DNA of 64,000 bases from JANOBD01 sp031411495 (GTDB lineage Bacteria; Planctomycetota; Phycisphaerae; Tepidisphaerales; Tepidisphaeraceae): assembly GCA_031411495.1 (NCBI GenBank), contig JANOBD010000175.1, positions 186,001-250,000 of the forward strand, in the 5' to 3' direction. A program made the translations under genes and the position numbers. Of the stretch, positions 1 to 10,000 are shown in pieces. Each line of letters opens with the position of its first letter. The first letter of the stretch is position 1. The notes under the pieces are model-generated. The model was not told where the DNA came from, ran no database searches, and saw only the letters and a list, made by a program, of their open reading frames with translations.

Positions 1-726
1 CGCGCGGAGGACGTCGACAAAGTTGATCACGCCCCGGCCGGGCGTGAGGTGCTGATGCACACGGTTGGCGCCGATATCTTCCAGGTGCAGGTGCGCGATC
101 TCGCCGGGAAGCGCTCGGATCACGTCGGCCGGATTCTCGCCGACGCAAAAAAGGTGCCCGATGTCGCAGTTCATGCCCACGTACTGCTCATTCGCGAAGT
201 ACGCCTGCTTGAACCGCATGTACTCGCTCGCGCGCTCGATGATCAGCCCCGGCTCGGGCTCGATGGCGAGCACGACATCACACCTTCTGGCCGTTTCAAG
301 GCATTTCGCCAGGTTCTCGGCGAAGAGTTCCAGCGCGTTGTCCATGAGCAGGTCTGAAGTGATCAGCGGCCCGCCGGGCTGGATGGATACGGTCGGCGCG
401 CCGAACTCGGCGGCGAGTTCGATGCAGCGGATGGTGTGATCGACCCGCACCTGCGTGCGGCCCGGATCGGATTCGAACCACGTCGGGTGATAGGTATCGC
501 CGTCGACGAAGTGGGTAAACGCATTGATGTTGCTGATCACGAGGTTGCGATCGTGAAGCCGCTTGAGCACGTCGCGCCGGCGGCGGGCATCGAACGTCGT
601 CGGGTAGGCGTGATGCATGTCTGCCATCAGTTCCACCGCGCCGTAGCCGATGGCCCCGATAGACTTGATCGCTTCGTCGAGAGACGTCTTTTTGAACGCG
701 TTGGTGGAGAAGCCCAGGGCCTGCAT
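1..726 (-). CDS. Sugar phosphate isomerase/epimerase, TIM-barrel (C-terminus cut by window edge)
   Basis: Reading leftwards from ATG at 726, 242 codons stay open to base 1, so the C-terminus lies outside the window. The product starts MQALGFSTNAFKK and has the pattern of the xylose-isomerase-like / AP-endonuclease-2 superfamily: an early strand with GYGAVELMADMHH, SIQPGG in the middle, a probable metal-ligand Glu in LAIEPEPG, then NCDIGHLFCVGE and HLHLEDIG, which carry the usual D-x-G-H and H-x-H-x-E/D metal-site residues. Such proteins isomerise or epimerise keto-sugars or inositols in the cytoplasm; the substrate cannot be told. A GTG seven codons upstream is an alternative start. Confidence 0.85.
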   Translation of the reverse strand, partial: MQALGFSTNAFKKTSLDEAIKSIGAIGYGAVELMADMHHAYPTTFDARRRRDVLKRLHDRNLVISNINAFTHFVDGDTYHPTWFESDPGRTQVRVDHTIRCIELAAEFGAPTVSIQPGGPLITSDLLMDNALELFAENLAKCLETARRCDVVLAIEPEPGLIIERASEYMRFKQAYFANEQYVGMNCDIGHLFCVGENPADVIRALPGEIAHLHLEDIGANRVHQHLTPGRGVINFVDVLRA

Positions 727-854
727 GGAAGTGAGTGTAGCCACGAAACGCCGGAGGTTGGAGAATCGGAGTCGAGGCTGGCTGCAAATTGCGGCACAAC
801 CTCTACCCTCTGACCTCTCATCCAAATGGTGTATGATGACGACCGGAGAATGTC

Positions 855-1088
855 ATGCCGATTTACGAATTCGAGTGCAGCAAGTGCCACAAGACGTTTG
901 AGAAGTTGCTGAAACGCATGGACGAGAAAGCCAAGGAGCCGTGCCCCGAATGCGGATCGAAAGAGACCGCGCGGAAGCTGAGCGTGTTCGCGGCTGCATC
1001 ATCGAGCGGATCGAAATCCGAATCGGCCGCCGCTCCCGGCATGTGCGGCCGCTGCGGCGGGCCGGGGCCTTGTGGAATGGATGACTGA
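855..1088 (+). CDS. FmdB-family zinc-ribbon protein
   Basis: A 77-residue protein opening MPIYEFECSKCHKTFEKL, the hallmark of the FmdB/CxxC_CxxC_SSSS putative regulatory family. Two CxxC pairs (residues 9-12 and about 30-33, CPEC) form a zinc ribbon. The Ser/Ala-rich middle and a Cys/Gly-rich tail (MCGRCGGPGPCG) are common in the family. A GGAGAA ribosome site at 845-850 fixes the ATG at 855. The biochemical role is not established; FmdB was once proposed to regulate formamidase. It may be co-transcribed with the epimerase gene 25 bp downstream. Confidence 0.85.
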   Translation: MPIYEFECSKCHKTFEKLLKRMDEKAKEPCPECGSKETARKLSVFAAASSSGSKSESAAAPGMCGRCGGPGPCGMDD

Positions 1089-1112
1089 ACCGACCTTCGC
1101 GACGGAAAAAAC

Positions 1113-1967
1113 ATGCCCAAACGTGTCCTGGTTACCGGCGGCAGCGGCAAGGCCGGCCGTGCCTGCATCCGCGATCTGCTCGATCACGGCTACAGCGTCG
1201 CCAACACCGATCAGGTCTCGCCGGCGCAGTCGCCCTGCCCGTTCGTGCAGGCGGATCTCACCGACTACGGCCAATGCATCGATGTGCTCTCGTTCGTCGA
1301 TGATCGGATCAAGGGCATCGACGCGGTGGTGCATCTCGCGGCCATTCCCGCGCCGGGAAAGTTCAGCAACGCGGTCACCTTTCAGAACAACATCCTGAGC
1401 ACCTACAACGTCTTCGAAGCCGCGCGCCGCGTGGGCGTGAAGAACATCGTCTGGGCGTCGAGCGAGACGGTACTGGGATTGCCCTTCGAGTCACCTCCGC
1501 CTTACGTGCCGGTGGATGAGGACTATCCCGGCCGGCCCGAGAGCGCGTATTCGCTTTCGAAACTGCTCGGCGAGCAGATGGCCGAGCAATTCTGTCGCTG
1601 GGACCCGGCGACCAAGATCATCGGCCTGCGGTTTTCGAACATCATGGAGCCGCCGGACTACGCCCGCTTCCCGAGCTTCGAAAAGAATGTCCGCGACCGC
1701 AAGTGGAACCTGTGGGGCTACATCGACGCGCGCGACGCGGCACAAGCCGTGCGTAAATCGCTCGAGAGCGCGCTGACCGGCGCGCACGTGTTCATCATCG
1801 CCAACGCCGAAACGGTGATGAACCGCTCGAACGACGAACTGCTCGACGAAGTCTTTCCAGGCGTGCCGCGAAAGCGCGCGGTCGGGAAGAATGACACGCT
1901 GTTGGCGATCGACAAGGCGCGGAAGATGCTCGGCTATGAGCCGCAGCATTCCTGGCGCAAGGGGTGA
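1113..1967 (+). CDS. NAD(P)-dependent epimerase/dehydratase (extended SDR)
   Basis: 284 residues with the Rossmann nucleotide-binding start MPKRVLVTGGSGKAGR (TGGxGxxG) and the catalytic YSLSK (YxxxK) near residue 148, preceded by a WASSE segment that supplies the catalytic Ser. These are diagnostic of extended short-chain dehydrogenases that epimerise or dehydrate nucleotide sugars or related compounds in the cytoplasm. The length is on the short side of the family (300-350) but the C-terminus is intact. It lies 25 bp after the FmdB gene and converges with the small gene at 1978. Substrate unknown. Confidence 0.88.
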   Translation: MPKRVLVTGGSGKAGRACIRDLLDHGYSVANTDQVSPAQSPCPFVQADLTDYGQCIDVLSFVDDRIKGIDAVVHLAAIPAPGKFSNAVTFQNNILSTYNVFEAARRVGVKNIVWASSETVLGLPFESPPPYVPVDEDYPGRPESAYSLSKLLGEQMAEQFCRWDPATKIIGLRFSNIMEPPDYARFPSFEKNVRDRKWNLWGYIDARDAAQAVRKSLESALTGAHVFIIANAETVMNRSNDELLDEVFPGVPRKRAVGKNDTLLAIDKARKMLGYEPQHSWRKG

Positions 1968-1977
1968 CCCGGGACGG

Positions 1978-2301
1978 TCATACCGCGGGCGACGAACCCC
2001 AGACGGTTCGGCCGTAGCGCAGGGAATCGACCAGCGCCTGCACGTCGGTCGATTCGCTCACGCCGATCACGGGCAAATGGTGCCCCGAATCGTGCAGCGC
2101 GCACTCCAGGTCGAGCATATCGCCAACCGGCAGATTGGCGGCGAGTACGCAATCAAAATTGGCCGAGCGGAGGGAACGCATTAGTTCTTCGGCGTCCGCG
2201 AATGACCAGACCTGCGTCTGTGCAGAGTCGAGCGAGAAGGTCATGAGCTCGCCGGCCAGGTGGTCCGGATTCACATACGCGATCGTGTATTGCGTCACCA
2301 T
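1978..2301 (-). CDS. Orphan receiver-like (pseudo-REC) protein
   Basis: 107 residues resembling a CheY-type receiver fold without an output domain: strand 1 (YTIAYVNPDHL), a strand-3 segment FDCVLAANLPVGD and a strand-4 segment LPVIGVSEST. Where active receivers have the phospho-accepting Asp (VLLDLxLP), this protein reads VLAANLP, so the site appears lost; the loop after strand 1 has one Asp rather than an acidic pair. It may be a truncated or non-phosphorylated signalling domain. No kinase or regulator is adjacent. It converges with the epimerase gene, ten bases apart. The fold assignment is by eye, so confidence is moderate. Confidence 0.5.
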   Translation of the reverse strand: MVTQYTIAYVNPDHLAGELMTFSLDSAQTQVWSFADAEELMRSLRSANFDCVLAANLPVGDMLDLECALHDSGHHLPVIGVSESTDVQALVDSLRYGRTVWGSSPAV

Positions 2302-2456
2302 ACAAACTCGCCGCGCGTCGCGGCGCTCCGGAGTCCAACATACGATTCAGATCGCCTGCCGGTGCTGCGTTCTTGCCGCGGGCCGATAATCGCTATCGCC
2401 GCGCGAGATCATCGCGCGTGCAAGCGCGTATCGGATCGGGTTCAATCCGTGGCCAG

Positions 2457-3011
2457 ATGTCTTGCCGTGAACTGTTGAAGATGGATCGGGCCCGCTACCT
2501 CGATCACCTGGATCTCGCTGGCCGTGGTGGAATCGGCGTCATGCTGCGGCTGTGGCTGCGCTCGACTTATTCCGTCGTGTTTCTATTTCGCCTGGCACAC
2601 ACCTCCGCCCCGCTCGTCCGGCAGGCGGCGATCGTGCTGTACAAGCTTGCGCGGATACGCAGCGGCATTCAGATCCCGCGCGGCACGCAGATTGGCGGCG
2701 GACTGCTGCTGCCTCACTATGGGACGATCGTCATCAACCGCCGCTCGCGCATCGGTGAGAACTGCACGATCCTCCATAATGTCACGCTCGCAGCCAAGGG
2801 CGGCGGCGGCGATGTGGGCGTGCCGTGCGTCGGTAAGCACGTCTACCTCGGTGCGGGCGCGACGCTGCTGGGATCCATCTCGATCGGAGATGGCGCGATC
2901 GTCGGCGCGGGCAGCGTCGTGACCAAGAATGTCGAGCCCGGCGCGGTTGTCGCGGGCAACCCGGCGAAGCCGATCACCCCGTCGACCCAGTCAACGGCAA
3001 ATCCGAAGTGA
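2457..3011 (+). CDS. Serine acetyltransferase-like hexapeptide acyltransferase
   Basis: About 184 residues from the ATG at 2457 (MSCRELLKMDRARYL); an ATG at 2481 is possible. The C-terminal half is a left-handed beta-helix of hexapeptide repeats (IPRGTQIGGG, IVINRRSRIG, VYLGAGATLLG, IVGAGSVVTKNV) ending in VVAGNPAKPI, the classic CysE/LbH_SAT signature. The N-terminal part is shorter than in true serine acetyltransferases and matches variants found in polysaccharide loci, which O-acetylate sugars with acetyl-CoA. The GT39-like membrane protein 56 bp downstream supports a role in surface glycan decoration, but cysteine synthesis cannot be excluded. Confidence 0.8.
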   Translation: MSCRELLKMDRARYLDHLDLAGRGGIGVMLRLWLRSTYSVVFLFRLAHTSAPLVRQAAIVLYKLARIRSGIQIPRGTQIGGGLLLPHYGTIVINRRSRIGENCTILHNVTLAAKGGGGDVGVPCVGKHVYLGAGATLLGSISIGDGAIVGAGSVVTKNVEPGAVVAGNPAKPITPSTQSTANPK

Positions 3012-3067
3012 CCCGCATTTCCGTTTCAGATTGAACCGACCCGGAGAGTGCGTCGATGCAATGAGCG

Positions 3068-4354
3068 ATGGTTGCTCGATTGCGACTTCCGTTGTTCCTG
3101 TCCGTCGTCTTCGTCATCGCGCTGGCGCTGCGCATCGGAGCGACGGTCGCGCTGCGCGATCTGAACGCCGGGCCCTCGCCGGCGTTCGGCGCGGATCCGG
3201 TCGAGTTCGATTCGCTGGCCCGGCATGTCTCCCGCGGCGAAGGATACGTGAACGAAGCCGGCCGGCCGACCGCGTTCCGCGCGCCCGGCTTCCCGCTGTT
3301 CCTCTCAGGACTCTACCGGCTTGTCGGGCCGAATTATCCGATCGTCTACCTCGTGCTCGGCGGCGTCGGCGCGGCGTCCTGCGTGCTCACGTATTTCATC
3401 GCGCGCCAGCTCGTTTCTGAGTCTTCCGCCCGTGTCGCCGCGCTGCTCGCCTGCTTATACTTTCCGCACATCTACTTCTCGACGCTGCTGCTTTCCGAGA
3501 ATCTGTTCGTATTCACGCTCTGCATCCTGATGCTCGTTTCGCTGAAACTCCTTCGTGATTCGAGCGTCTCGATCGCTCTGCTCGTGGGGCTGAGCCTCGG
3601 TGCGTGCATCCTGGTTCGGCCCTTTGCACAGCTGCTGGTGCCGCTCCTGGTCGGGCTCATCGTCTGGCGAACAACACACACACTTGGTCAACGATTCGTC
3701 GCTGTGGGGACAATGGCGATGTCTGCCGCTTTCGTCGTCGCGCCGTGGACGATTCGCAACTCTGTCGGGCTCGGCCATCCGGTGCTCGTTTCCACCAATG
3801 GCGGCTCGACGTTTTACGGCGGCAATAACGATCTTGTCTCGTCAGCGGGCAAATCGATCGGCACCTGGGTCTCGACCCGCAAACTTCCCGGGCGTGATGC
3901 GATCGATCGAGCACCAGACGAAGTTGCCCACGACCGACTCGAATGGCAACTCGGCCGGGATTGGCTGCGCGGACATCCGCAACGTATCCCGATGCTCATG
4001 GCCGCGAAGGCGGCGCGGCTGATCCTCCCGGACGTCGACTCGAGCAATCGCAAGTATGTGGCGCTGAACCTGGCTTGTTACACGCCGTTCCTGGCGTTGA
4101 TGATGGTGGGCTTGTTCCGCAGCGTTCGTCGGGGCAACCGCCGTGACCCTCAATGGCTGCTGATTCACGGCATCGCGCTGGCGACGCTGCTGACCGCGCT
4201 GATCTTCTGGGGCAGCCCGCGCTTCCGCGATGCGAACCTGCCGGTGTTGATGATCTACGCGGCGGTCGGATTGTCGCGCAAGTCTATCGTGCGGGCCTCG
4301 GAGAACGCGACGGATTTCAACGCGACGCCACTCGCATTCTCGCGCGCCGCCTGA
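3068..4354 (+). CDS. GT39-like (ArnT/PMT-type) polytopic membrane glycosyltransferase
   Basis: 428 residues with an N-terminal membrane segment (LFLSVVFVIALALRIG) followed by a long extracytoplasmic loop containing DPVEFDSLARHVSRGEGY and FRAPGFPLFLSGLYRL, the pattern of dolichyl/undecaprenyl-phosphate-dependent GT-C transferases annotated as glycosyltransferase family 39. Seven or more further hydrophobic segments follow. These enzymes move sugars from a lipid-phosphate donor to lipids or proteins on the outer face of the cytoplasmic membrane. The gene follows the hexapeptide acyltransferase in the same direction and converges with the PBP2 gene. The acceptor is unknown. Confidence 0.75.
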   Translation: MVARLRLPLFLSVVFVIALALRIGATVALRDLNAGPSPAFGADPVEFDSLARHVSRGEGYVNEAGRPTAFRAPGFPLFLSGLYRLVGPNYPIVYLVLGGVGAASCVLTYFIARQLVSESSARVAALLACLYFPHIYFSTLLLSENLFVFTLCILMLVSLKLLRDSSVSIALLVGLSLGACILVRPFAQLLVPLLVGLIVWRTTHTLGQRFVAVGTMAMSAAFVVAPWTIRNSVGLGHPVLVSTNGGSTFYGGNNDLVSSAGKSIGTWVSTRKLPGRDAIDRAPDEVAHDRLEWQLGRDWLRGHPQRIPMLMAAKAARLILPDVDSSNRKYVALNLACYTPFLALMMVGLFRSVRRGNRRDPQWLLIHGIALATLLTALIFWGSPRFRDANLPVLMIYAAVGLSRKSIVRASENATDFNATPLAFSRAA

Positions 4355-4378
4355 AGTGATCGTGCATGGCCGTGAAGC

Positions 4379-6766
4379 TTAATCCTCTCGTTCGATTAAC
4401 AGGTCTTCACCGGGTGCGGAAACCTTGGCCACGTTTGGGGATCCCTGCGGCACGAGATAGTGCAGTTCGATCGCTTTGGCGATCATCTCCCGAACCACGC
4501 TGGCCGCGCCGATGCCGCCCGAGCCGCCGTATTCGACGTAGACGGCGAAGGCGAGCTGTGGGCTGTCGGCCGGTACAAAACCGCCCACCCAGCTGTGTGC
4601 GCCCTTGGGCTTGCCGTTTTCTTCGTAGCCGGTCAATCGGTACCACGGCAGCGCGTGGTTCGGGGCCTCGTGCGAGCCGTAGGGAATCAGTTCGTGAATG
4701 ATGTGGCCGCTCTCATCGCGGACGGGTTTGCCTTGGTCGTCGCGGATCACGCGTGAGAGAGGTGCGGCCGTCGCGGTGCCGGTCTTGGCGGCGATCAGCA
4801 GGTCGAACACCGTATTGCCGAAGATATCCCGGTTCACGCGCTGGCCGGTACCCGCTGGCGAGTTCACCACGAGCATCATTCCCTTTTTCACCGCCTTGAC
4901 GGCCTCGGGATCGAGCTTCAGATCGACGCGATCCGGATCGACGGATCCGTCCGGCCTGGTTGTCGGCTTGGCATTCTGGTCCGCGAGCAAAGTCGGGCGG
5001 AGCCAGATGCCATCCCGCGCGATCGTCGCCATCTCGTTGGCGATCTGGATCGGGGTCGCCAGCACCGGCCCCTGGCCAATGGAGGCGTACCACGTCTCAC
5101 TTGCGCGCTCGCCGGGCTCGAGACGCGACATGTTCGGCACGACGCCGGTCGTTTCCGGCAGACCGATGCCGGTCGGACGTCCGTACCCGAACTGGTGCAT
5201 CCAGTAGCTGAGCCCGTCGATGCCGAGCTTCGACCCCTCCGTGACGAAATAGACATTACAGCTTCGCTCGATCGCGTCGGTGAGCGTGAGAAAACCGGTG
5301 GGATGCGGGCCATTGCTCGTCTGGTGGTGGGAGATGTTGAACATCGACATCGTCCAGCAGCGCGGCCGTTCGACGCGCTTTCCGTTGATGTGGGCGTAGC
5401 CGTCGCATTCGATGGTGTCGGCCGGACCGATCAGTTTTTGCGTTACCGCGCCGAGCCCCACGATGGGCTTCACCGTGCTGCCCGGCTCCATCGCGTCCAT
5501 GAGCGCGCGGTTCACCATCGGCCGATTCAATTCATCTTCGGACAATGCGTCATACAGCTTGTCGAACTGGTTCGGGTCGTAACTGGGGACACTGACGAGC
5601 GCGCGGACCTGCCCGGTCTTCACATCGATCACGACGGCCGCGCCGTTCATCGGCAGGAACTCCGGCGGCGACTCGACGCCGTTCACTTTCGGGTTGTGGA
5701 ACTCGACATGCTGGAACGATTCCTGGATCGCCTTACAGAGCTCGAGGTCGAGCGACGTCCTGATCGATTGCCCCTTGGCGGCTTCGCGGATGGAGATGCT
5801 TTCGCCGCGGCGGTTGGTGCGTCGCTCGCCGCGCGTGCCACGCAGCCGATCCTCGAGGAGCGCTTCCATCCCTTCGCCGCCGATGCGGTCGACCAGTCCG
5901 TAGCGACGCGACTCGTCGTCGGCGTTCGGATCGTCCCTGCGATCTTCCGGGGAGACCGCGCGTACCCGGCCGATGGTTTGTGCCGCCACATCGTTGTACG
6001 GGTAGTCGCGGCGAACCGCAGGCCGCAGATCGAGCACACACTGCAGCCCGGTGCCGGTGCTGAACTGCGGAAACTGGTCCTGGGCGAGCTTGAGCTGGTT
6101 GTAGACTTCCTGGGTGATGTCCGGAAGCAGCGGATGGAACGCGAACTGATCGTAGATCTGCTTGCTTTCAAAGTCGCTGAGCCTGGGTTCGACCCGCTTG
6201 CCGGCGATCCATCGCTCATACCATGGCGCGGGCGGCGTATCGTTGTATTCGTCGATCGCCTTCTGATACTCGCGCTGGGCGTATTTGCGCTGCTTGTCCT
6301 CGACGCCGCGGGCGATTTCCTCCCTCGCCGCATCGATCACGACACGTTTCTGTCCAGACAGCGCGGCGAGCAGCTCCCACATATTCTCCAGGTCGTTCAG
6401 CACGCCTTGCGATTCACGGGCGATCAGCAACTCGCGCCCGTCGGCATCGGCGGTCGACCAGTCGGCCAGCTTCCGAGCGCGGCGGGCCGCTTCCTGGCGC
6501 AGCCACCTGGGGTTTGGATTCTGCGGGAGCGCGCGATAGTTGATACACGCTTCGAACGTCGGCACATCGCGGGCGATGATCTTTCCGCGGATGTCGATCA
6601 GGTCGCCACGCGGGGCGTCGAGATACGAGACGCGCTCGGCACTCGAGTTTGCCTCGGCGAGCCAGTCGTCCGCGTCGACGATCTGAACCTGCGCCGCCCG
6701 AGCGATCAGCAGCAGGCCACCCAGGAACAGAATCACGATAAAGATCCGCAGCCGCCGTTCGAACAT
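4379..6766 (-). CDS. mrdA: Penicillin-binding protein 2-type peptidoglycan transpeptidase
   Basis: 795 residues from the ATG at 6766, chosen because AAAGGAG lies just upstream; an in-frame extension to 6925 has no such site. One N-terminal transmembrane helix (FIVILFLGGLLLIARAA) is followed by a PBP dimer domain (DAPRGDLIDIRGKIIARD) and the transpeptidase domain with the three active motifs: STVK (about residue 430), SCN (about 503) and KTGTA (about 660). It cross-links peptidoglycan in the periplasm and is probably the elongation (PBP2/RodA) rather than septal enzyme. No mreBCD or rodA genes are visible. It is longer than Escherichia coli PBP2 because of inserts in the dimer domain. Confidence 0.88.
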   Translation of the reverse strand: MFERRLRIFIVILFLGGLLLIARAAQVQIVDADDWLAEANSSAERVSYLDAPRGDLIDIRGKIIARDVPTFEACINYRALPQNPNPRWLRQEAARRARKLADWSTADADGRELLIARESQGVLNDLENMWELLAALSGQKRVVIDAAREEIARGVEDKQRKYAQREYQKAIDEYNDTPPAPWYERWIAGKRVEPRLSDFESKQIYDQFAFHPLLPDITQEVYNQLKLAQDQFPQFSTGTGLQCVLDLRPAVRRDYPYNDVAAQTIGRVRAVSPEDRRDDPNADDESRRYGLVDRIGGEGMEALLEDRLRGTRGERRTNRRGESISIREAAKGQSIRTSLDLELCKAIQESFQHVEFHNPKVNGVESPPEFLPMNGAAVVIDVKTGQVRALVSVPSYDPNQFDKLYDALSEDELNRPMVNRALMDAMEPGSTVKPIVGLGAVTQKLIGPADTIECDGYAHINGKRVERPRCWTMSMFNISHHQTSNGPHPTGFLTLTDAIERSCNVYFVTEGSKLGIDGLSYWMHQFGYGRPTGIGLPETTGVVPNMSRLEPGERASETWYASIGQGPVLATPIQIANEMATIARDGIWLRPTLLADQNAKPTTRPDGSVDPDRVDLKLDPEAVKAVKKGMMLVVNSPAGTGQRVNRDIFGNTVFDLLIAAKTGTATAAPLSRVIRDDQGKPVRDESGHIIHELIPYGSHEAPNHALPWYRLTGYEENGKPKGAHSWVGGFVPADSPQLAFAVYVEYGGSGGIGAASVVREMIAKAIELHYLVPQGSPNVAKVSAPGEDLLIERED

Positions 6767-7078
6767 GTGCTTACTCCTTTGGCAAATCAGTCTCACATCC
6801 CGAGACCGACACGGCGCTTCAAACCCCTCGAGGCCGGATCTCCTCATCCGCCAACGGCGATCGGAACGATCACTGCGGAACTCCCGTCTCGCACCACGAG
6901 ACTTCCGTCGCGCTCCGCGAGACAAAAGACCGGTTCAAATGGCAATTCTCGCCGTTGCTGTTGTATAAAGCCATTCCACATGAGGCGTTTTGCGCGGGAA
7001 CGGCATGATCCCGCAGTTCAAGATTGGTGCGCTGGTGGAGAGGCGCTTGTTGCCCGAGCGCGCGTAACGAGGAACCGC
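6767..7078. promoter_or_regulatory. Divergent intergenic region between PBP2 and the giant permease
   Basis: 312 bp holding the 5' ends of two divergent genes. GAGGA lies before the permease ATG at 7079 and AAAGGAG (read on minus) before the PBP2 start. A TATAAA at 6964-6969 could be a -10 element for the permease, but the -35 hexamer upstream is poor. No further ORF with coding character is seen. Confidence 0.3.
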
Positions 7079-10000
7079 ATGATTCGTCTGCCGAGCCGAA
7101 TGTCCGGTCATTGGGTCGCGCTGCTCGCATTACTGTTGCTCGCCTCGTTCACTTACGCGCATCCGGGGTTCGAAACCGACGTCCGCACCATTTCCGGTTT
7201 CGGCACGCGACTGCCCGGAACCGGTGGCTACGAGAAGACCGCCGGCTTCCTTCGCGAACAGCTCTCACAACTTCCCGGCGTTGAACTTCGCGAGCAGGCA
7301 TTTGATGTGATGGTGCCGGTGACGTCGCGTGCCGTCCTCAAGCTCGGCGATGGCCGCGAGGTCAACGTCGCACCGTTCTGGCCGGCGCACACGCGACTGG
7401 CGGCGACGCCGATCGGCGGACTCAAGGGAAAGCTCGTCTACGCCGGCGATTGCGAATACGCGAGCGTTCCGCCGGCGAATATCCGGGGCAACATTGCCGT
7501 CATCGAAGCGCGCGCCACCGACCGCTTTGTTCGAGCGTTTTACTTCGGCGCCCGCGCCGTGATCGTTTTGCCCGACGCGTCTGCGACGAACACCGATTTC
7601 GACGCATTCGACCTCCGCACTCCATCCAACCTGCCGCGCTTCTATCTGGACGATCAAACCCTCGTCGATCAGCTCCGTTCGGGCGCGGATCTCGGCGAAG
7701 TGACACTCCACGTGGCGGCCGACTGGAAGACGATCCCGGCGACGAACTTCTACGCGCTAATTACGCCCAAGGGCGGCATCAAGCCGCTGACGATCAAGGA
7801 CAAGTCGACACTCGCGGGCGCGACGACTTTTGTCGTGCCGTTCGATTCCACTTCGCTCGTCTACGACCGGGCGCCCGGCGCATCGCAGGCCGTAAACGTG
7901 GCGGCCGCGCTCTCGCTGGCGCGCGACCTGGCGGCCGAGATGAGCGCCGAAAACCCGTCGATCACCCGGCCGGTAATGTTCGTTTTCACCGGCGGCGACG
8001 GCATCTCCCAACTGGGCGTCAGAAACGTCCTGCTCGCGCTCGCCGAAACGCCAAGAACCTCCCGCAACGAGATCGCCGAGATCGATGAGAAACTCGCAGC
8101 GCTCCAGGCGCAGCGCGACCGGCTCACAGAACTGAAGGGCGAGCCCTGGAAGCTCGAACCGGCACGCGATCGCGACCTGATCAAGCGGCTGATCTCCATG
8201 GTCGAGACGGATCTGGCAATCCAGCAGGACCGCCTCTTCCGTCTCCGCATCTTGCCGGCGGAATCGGTGACGGATGACCTGCGGAAGCAGCAGAAGTTTT
8301 ACGAAGACAACCAGATCACGCTCTCGGGCGTGCGCGGCGCACTTCAGACCAACCCAAAGGAACTGGAGCAACCCAGCCGGCGGACGATGGCGGTCTACTA
8401 CGGCCAGCGCGCGCTGGACCGGATCGCCGGCTCGACGGAATTGCCCGGCCTGATCGAGCAGTACACGAAGCGCAGACAGGAACTGCAGGCGCGGATCGAT
8501 TTGGCCCTCTGGCTCGCCGACCGCACCGGCCGCTGGAAAGACAAGGACGGCAAGTTCGCCGAGCCGACCGAGAGCGACACCTCCACGCGTCTGATGGACG
8601 TGATGATCGGCCTGGACCTGTCCGACGGCGGGACGCGCGTCGGGCCGATGTTCCAGGGCGCGTATTTGCGTCACAGCGCCAAGCAGCACATCGCGACCTA
8701 CAGCGACGTGTTTCAGAACCTCGTCACCGCGTTGAATAAAGCCCCCGAGGAGCGCAAGCCGGAAGAAGTCGAATGGGCCCAGTGGTTCGGGCCGATCGCG
8801 AACTCGATCGATTTCGAGCCGCTCAACACGAGCCGCACGCCGATGAGTTACGTGGGCGCGACACCCGCCTCGAGCGAACTGGCGATGAGCTGGGGGACGG
8901 CGGGGTTTTCGCTGATGACGCTGCACGATTTCCGGCTCTCGCGCGACACGCCCAACGACACGCTCGACCGGATCAACCTGCCGCGTATCCGCACACAGCT
9001 TGACGCGGTCACATCGCTCATGCGGCACGTGCTGGCGAATACGAAGTTCGTCAACCTCTCGCAGATCCTCCGCAATCGGAACAGTTTCAAGGGCCAGGTG
9101 GTCGGCACCGCGCCTGGCAAGCCGATACCCGATCTGCCGCTCACCGGTTACCTGGTGAGTTACCAGTGGACCTCCAACACGCTGAAGATCCCGACGTTGC
9201 AGTGGGACGCGAACTACGCCATCGGCGTCCGCCGGACGGAAGTGCACGAGACCGATGTCGAGGGCCGCTATCGCTTCGAGGGCTTCAGTCGCTACCCGGC
9301 ACAGCTTCGCCGGGCGTTCGTTCAGGCGTTCTACCTGGAGAAGGGAAGCGGCGCGATCAAGGCGATCAGCGACATGGGCCGATCGGTCGCCGACCTCTCG
9401 CCATTCGCCGACCTCACTACGACGATCAACCCGCTCCGTTCGCTCCCGTTCGAGTGCGATGAAGTGACGCTGGTGGGCTTGTACGACCCGCGCTTCCTGC
9501 AAGGGCTCGGCGAAGTGCAATTGATCGACGCGCGGCGCAACACCGATGCGCCGCGCTTCTCGGCGACCCTCCACAATCGCGTGCTGGCATCGTTCTTCGA
9601 GCCCGATTCGCGCAACTATTACCTCTTCCGTTATGGCCAGATCGGCAACCGGCTCATCCTGATCAACATGCCGGAGAACCTCGAAAAGGCGGATGAGCGT
9701 TCCGCAAAGCTCGGCAAGGGTTACACGATCGAGGAGGCGCGGAACATCGGCCCGCTCGCGCTCGCGACCGCGCGCGACTTCGGGCAACTCGACGACAAGC
9801 GCCTCAGCGACTATCGCTCGGCAGGTGTGAGCAGCCCGCTGATCGACGACCTGCACAGCGACGCGCAAGTCCAACTCCAGACCGCTAAGAAGGCAATCGA
9901 AAACAACGATGCGGTCACGGCCGTTCGCAGCGGTAACGGCGCGTGGGCGAGTGAAGCGCTTGTTTATTCCGCCAGCAAATCGATGGCGAACGACGTCATT

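Noticed and set aside
5195..7078. In-frame leftward extension of the giant permease reading frame
   Set aside because: It is antisense to the clear PBP2 gene, and a signal peptide with GAGGA ribosome site begins at 7079.
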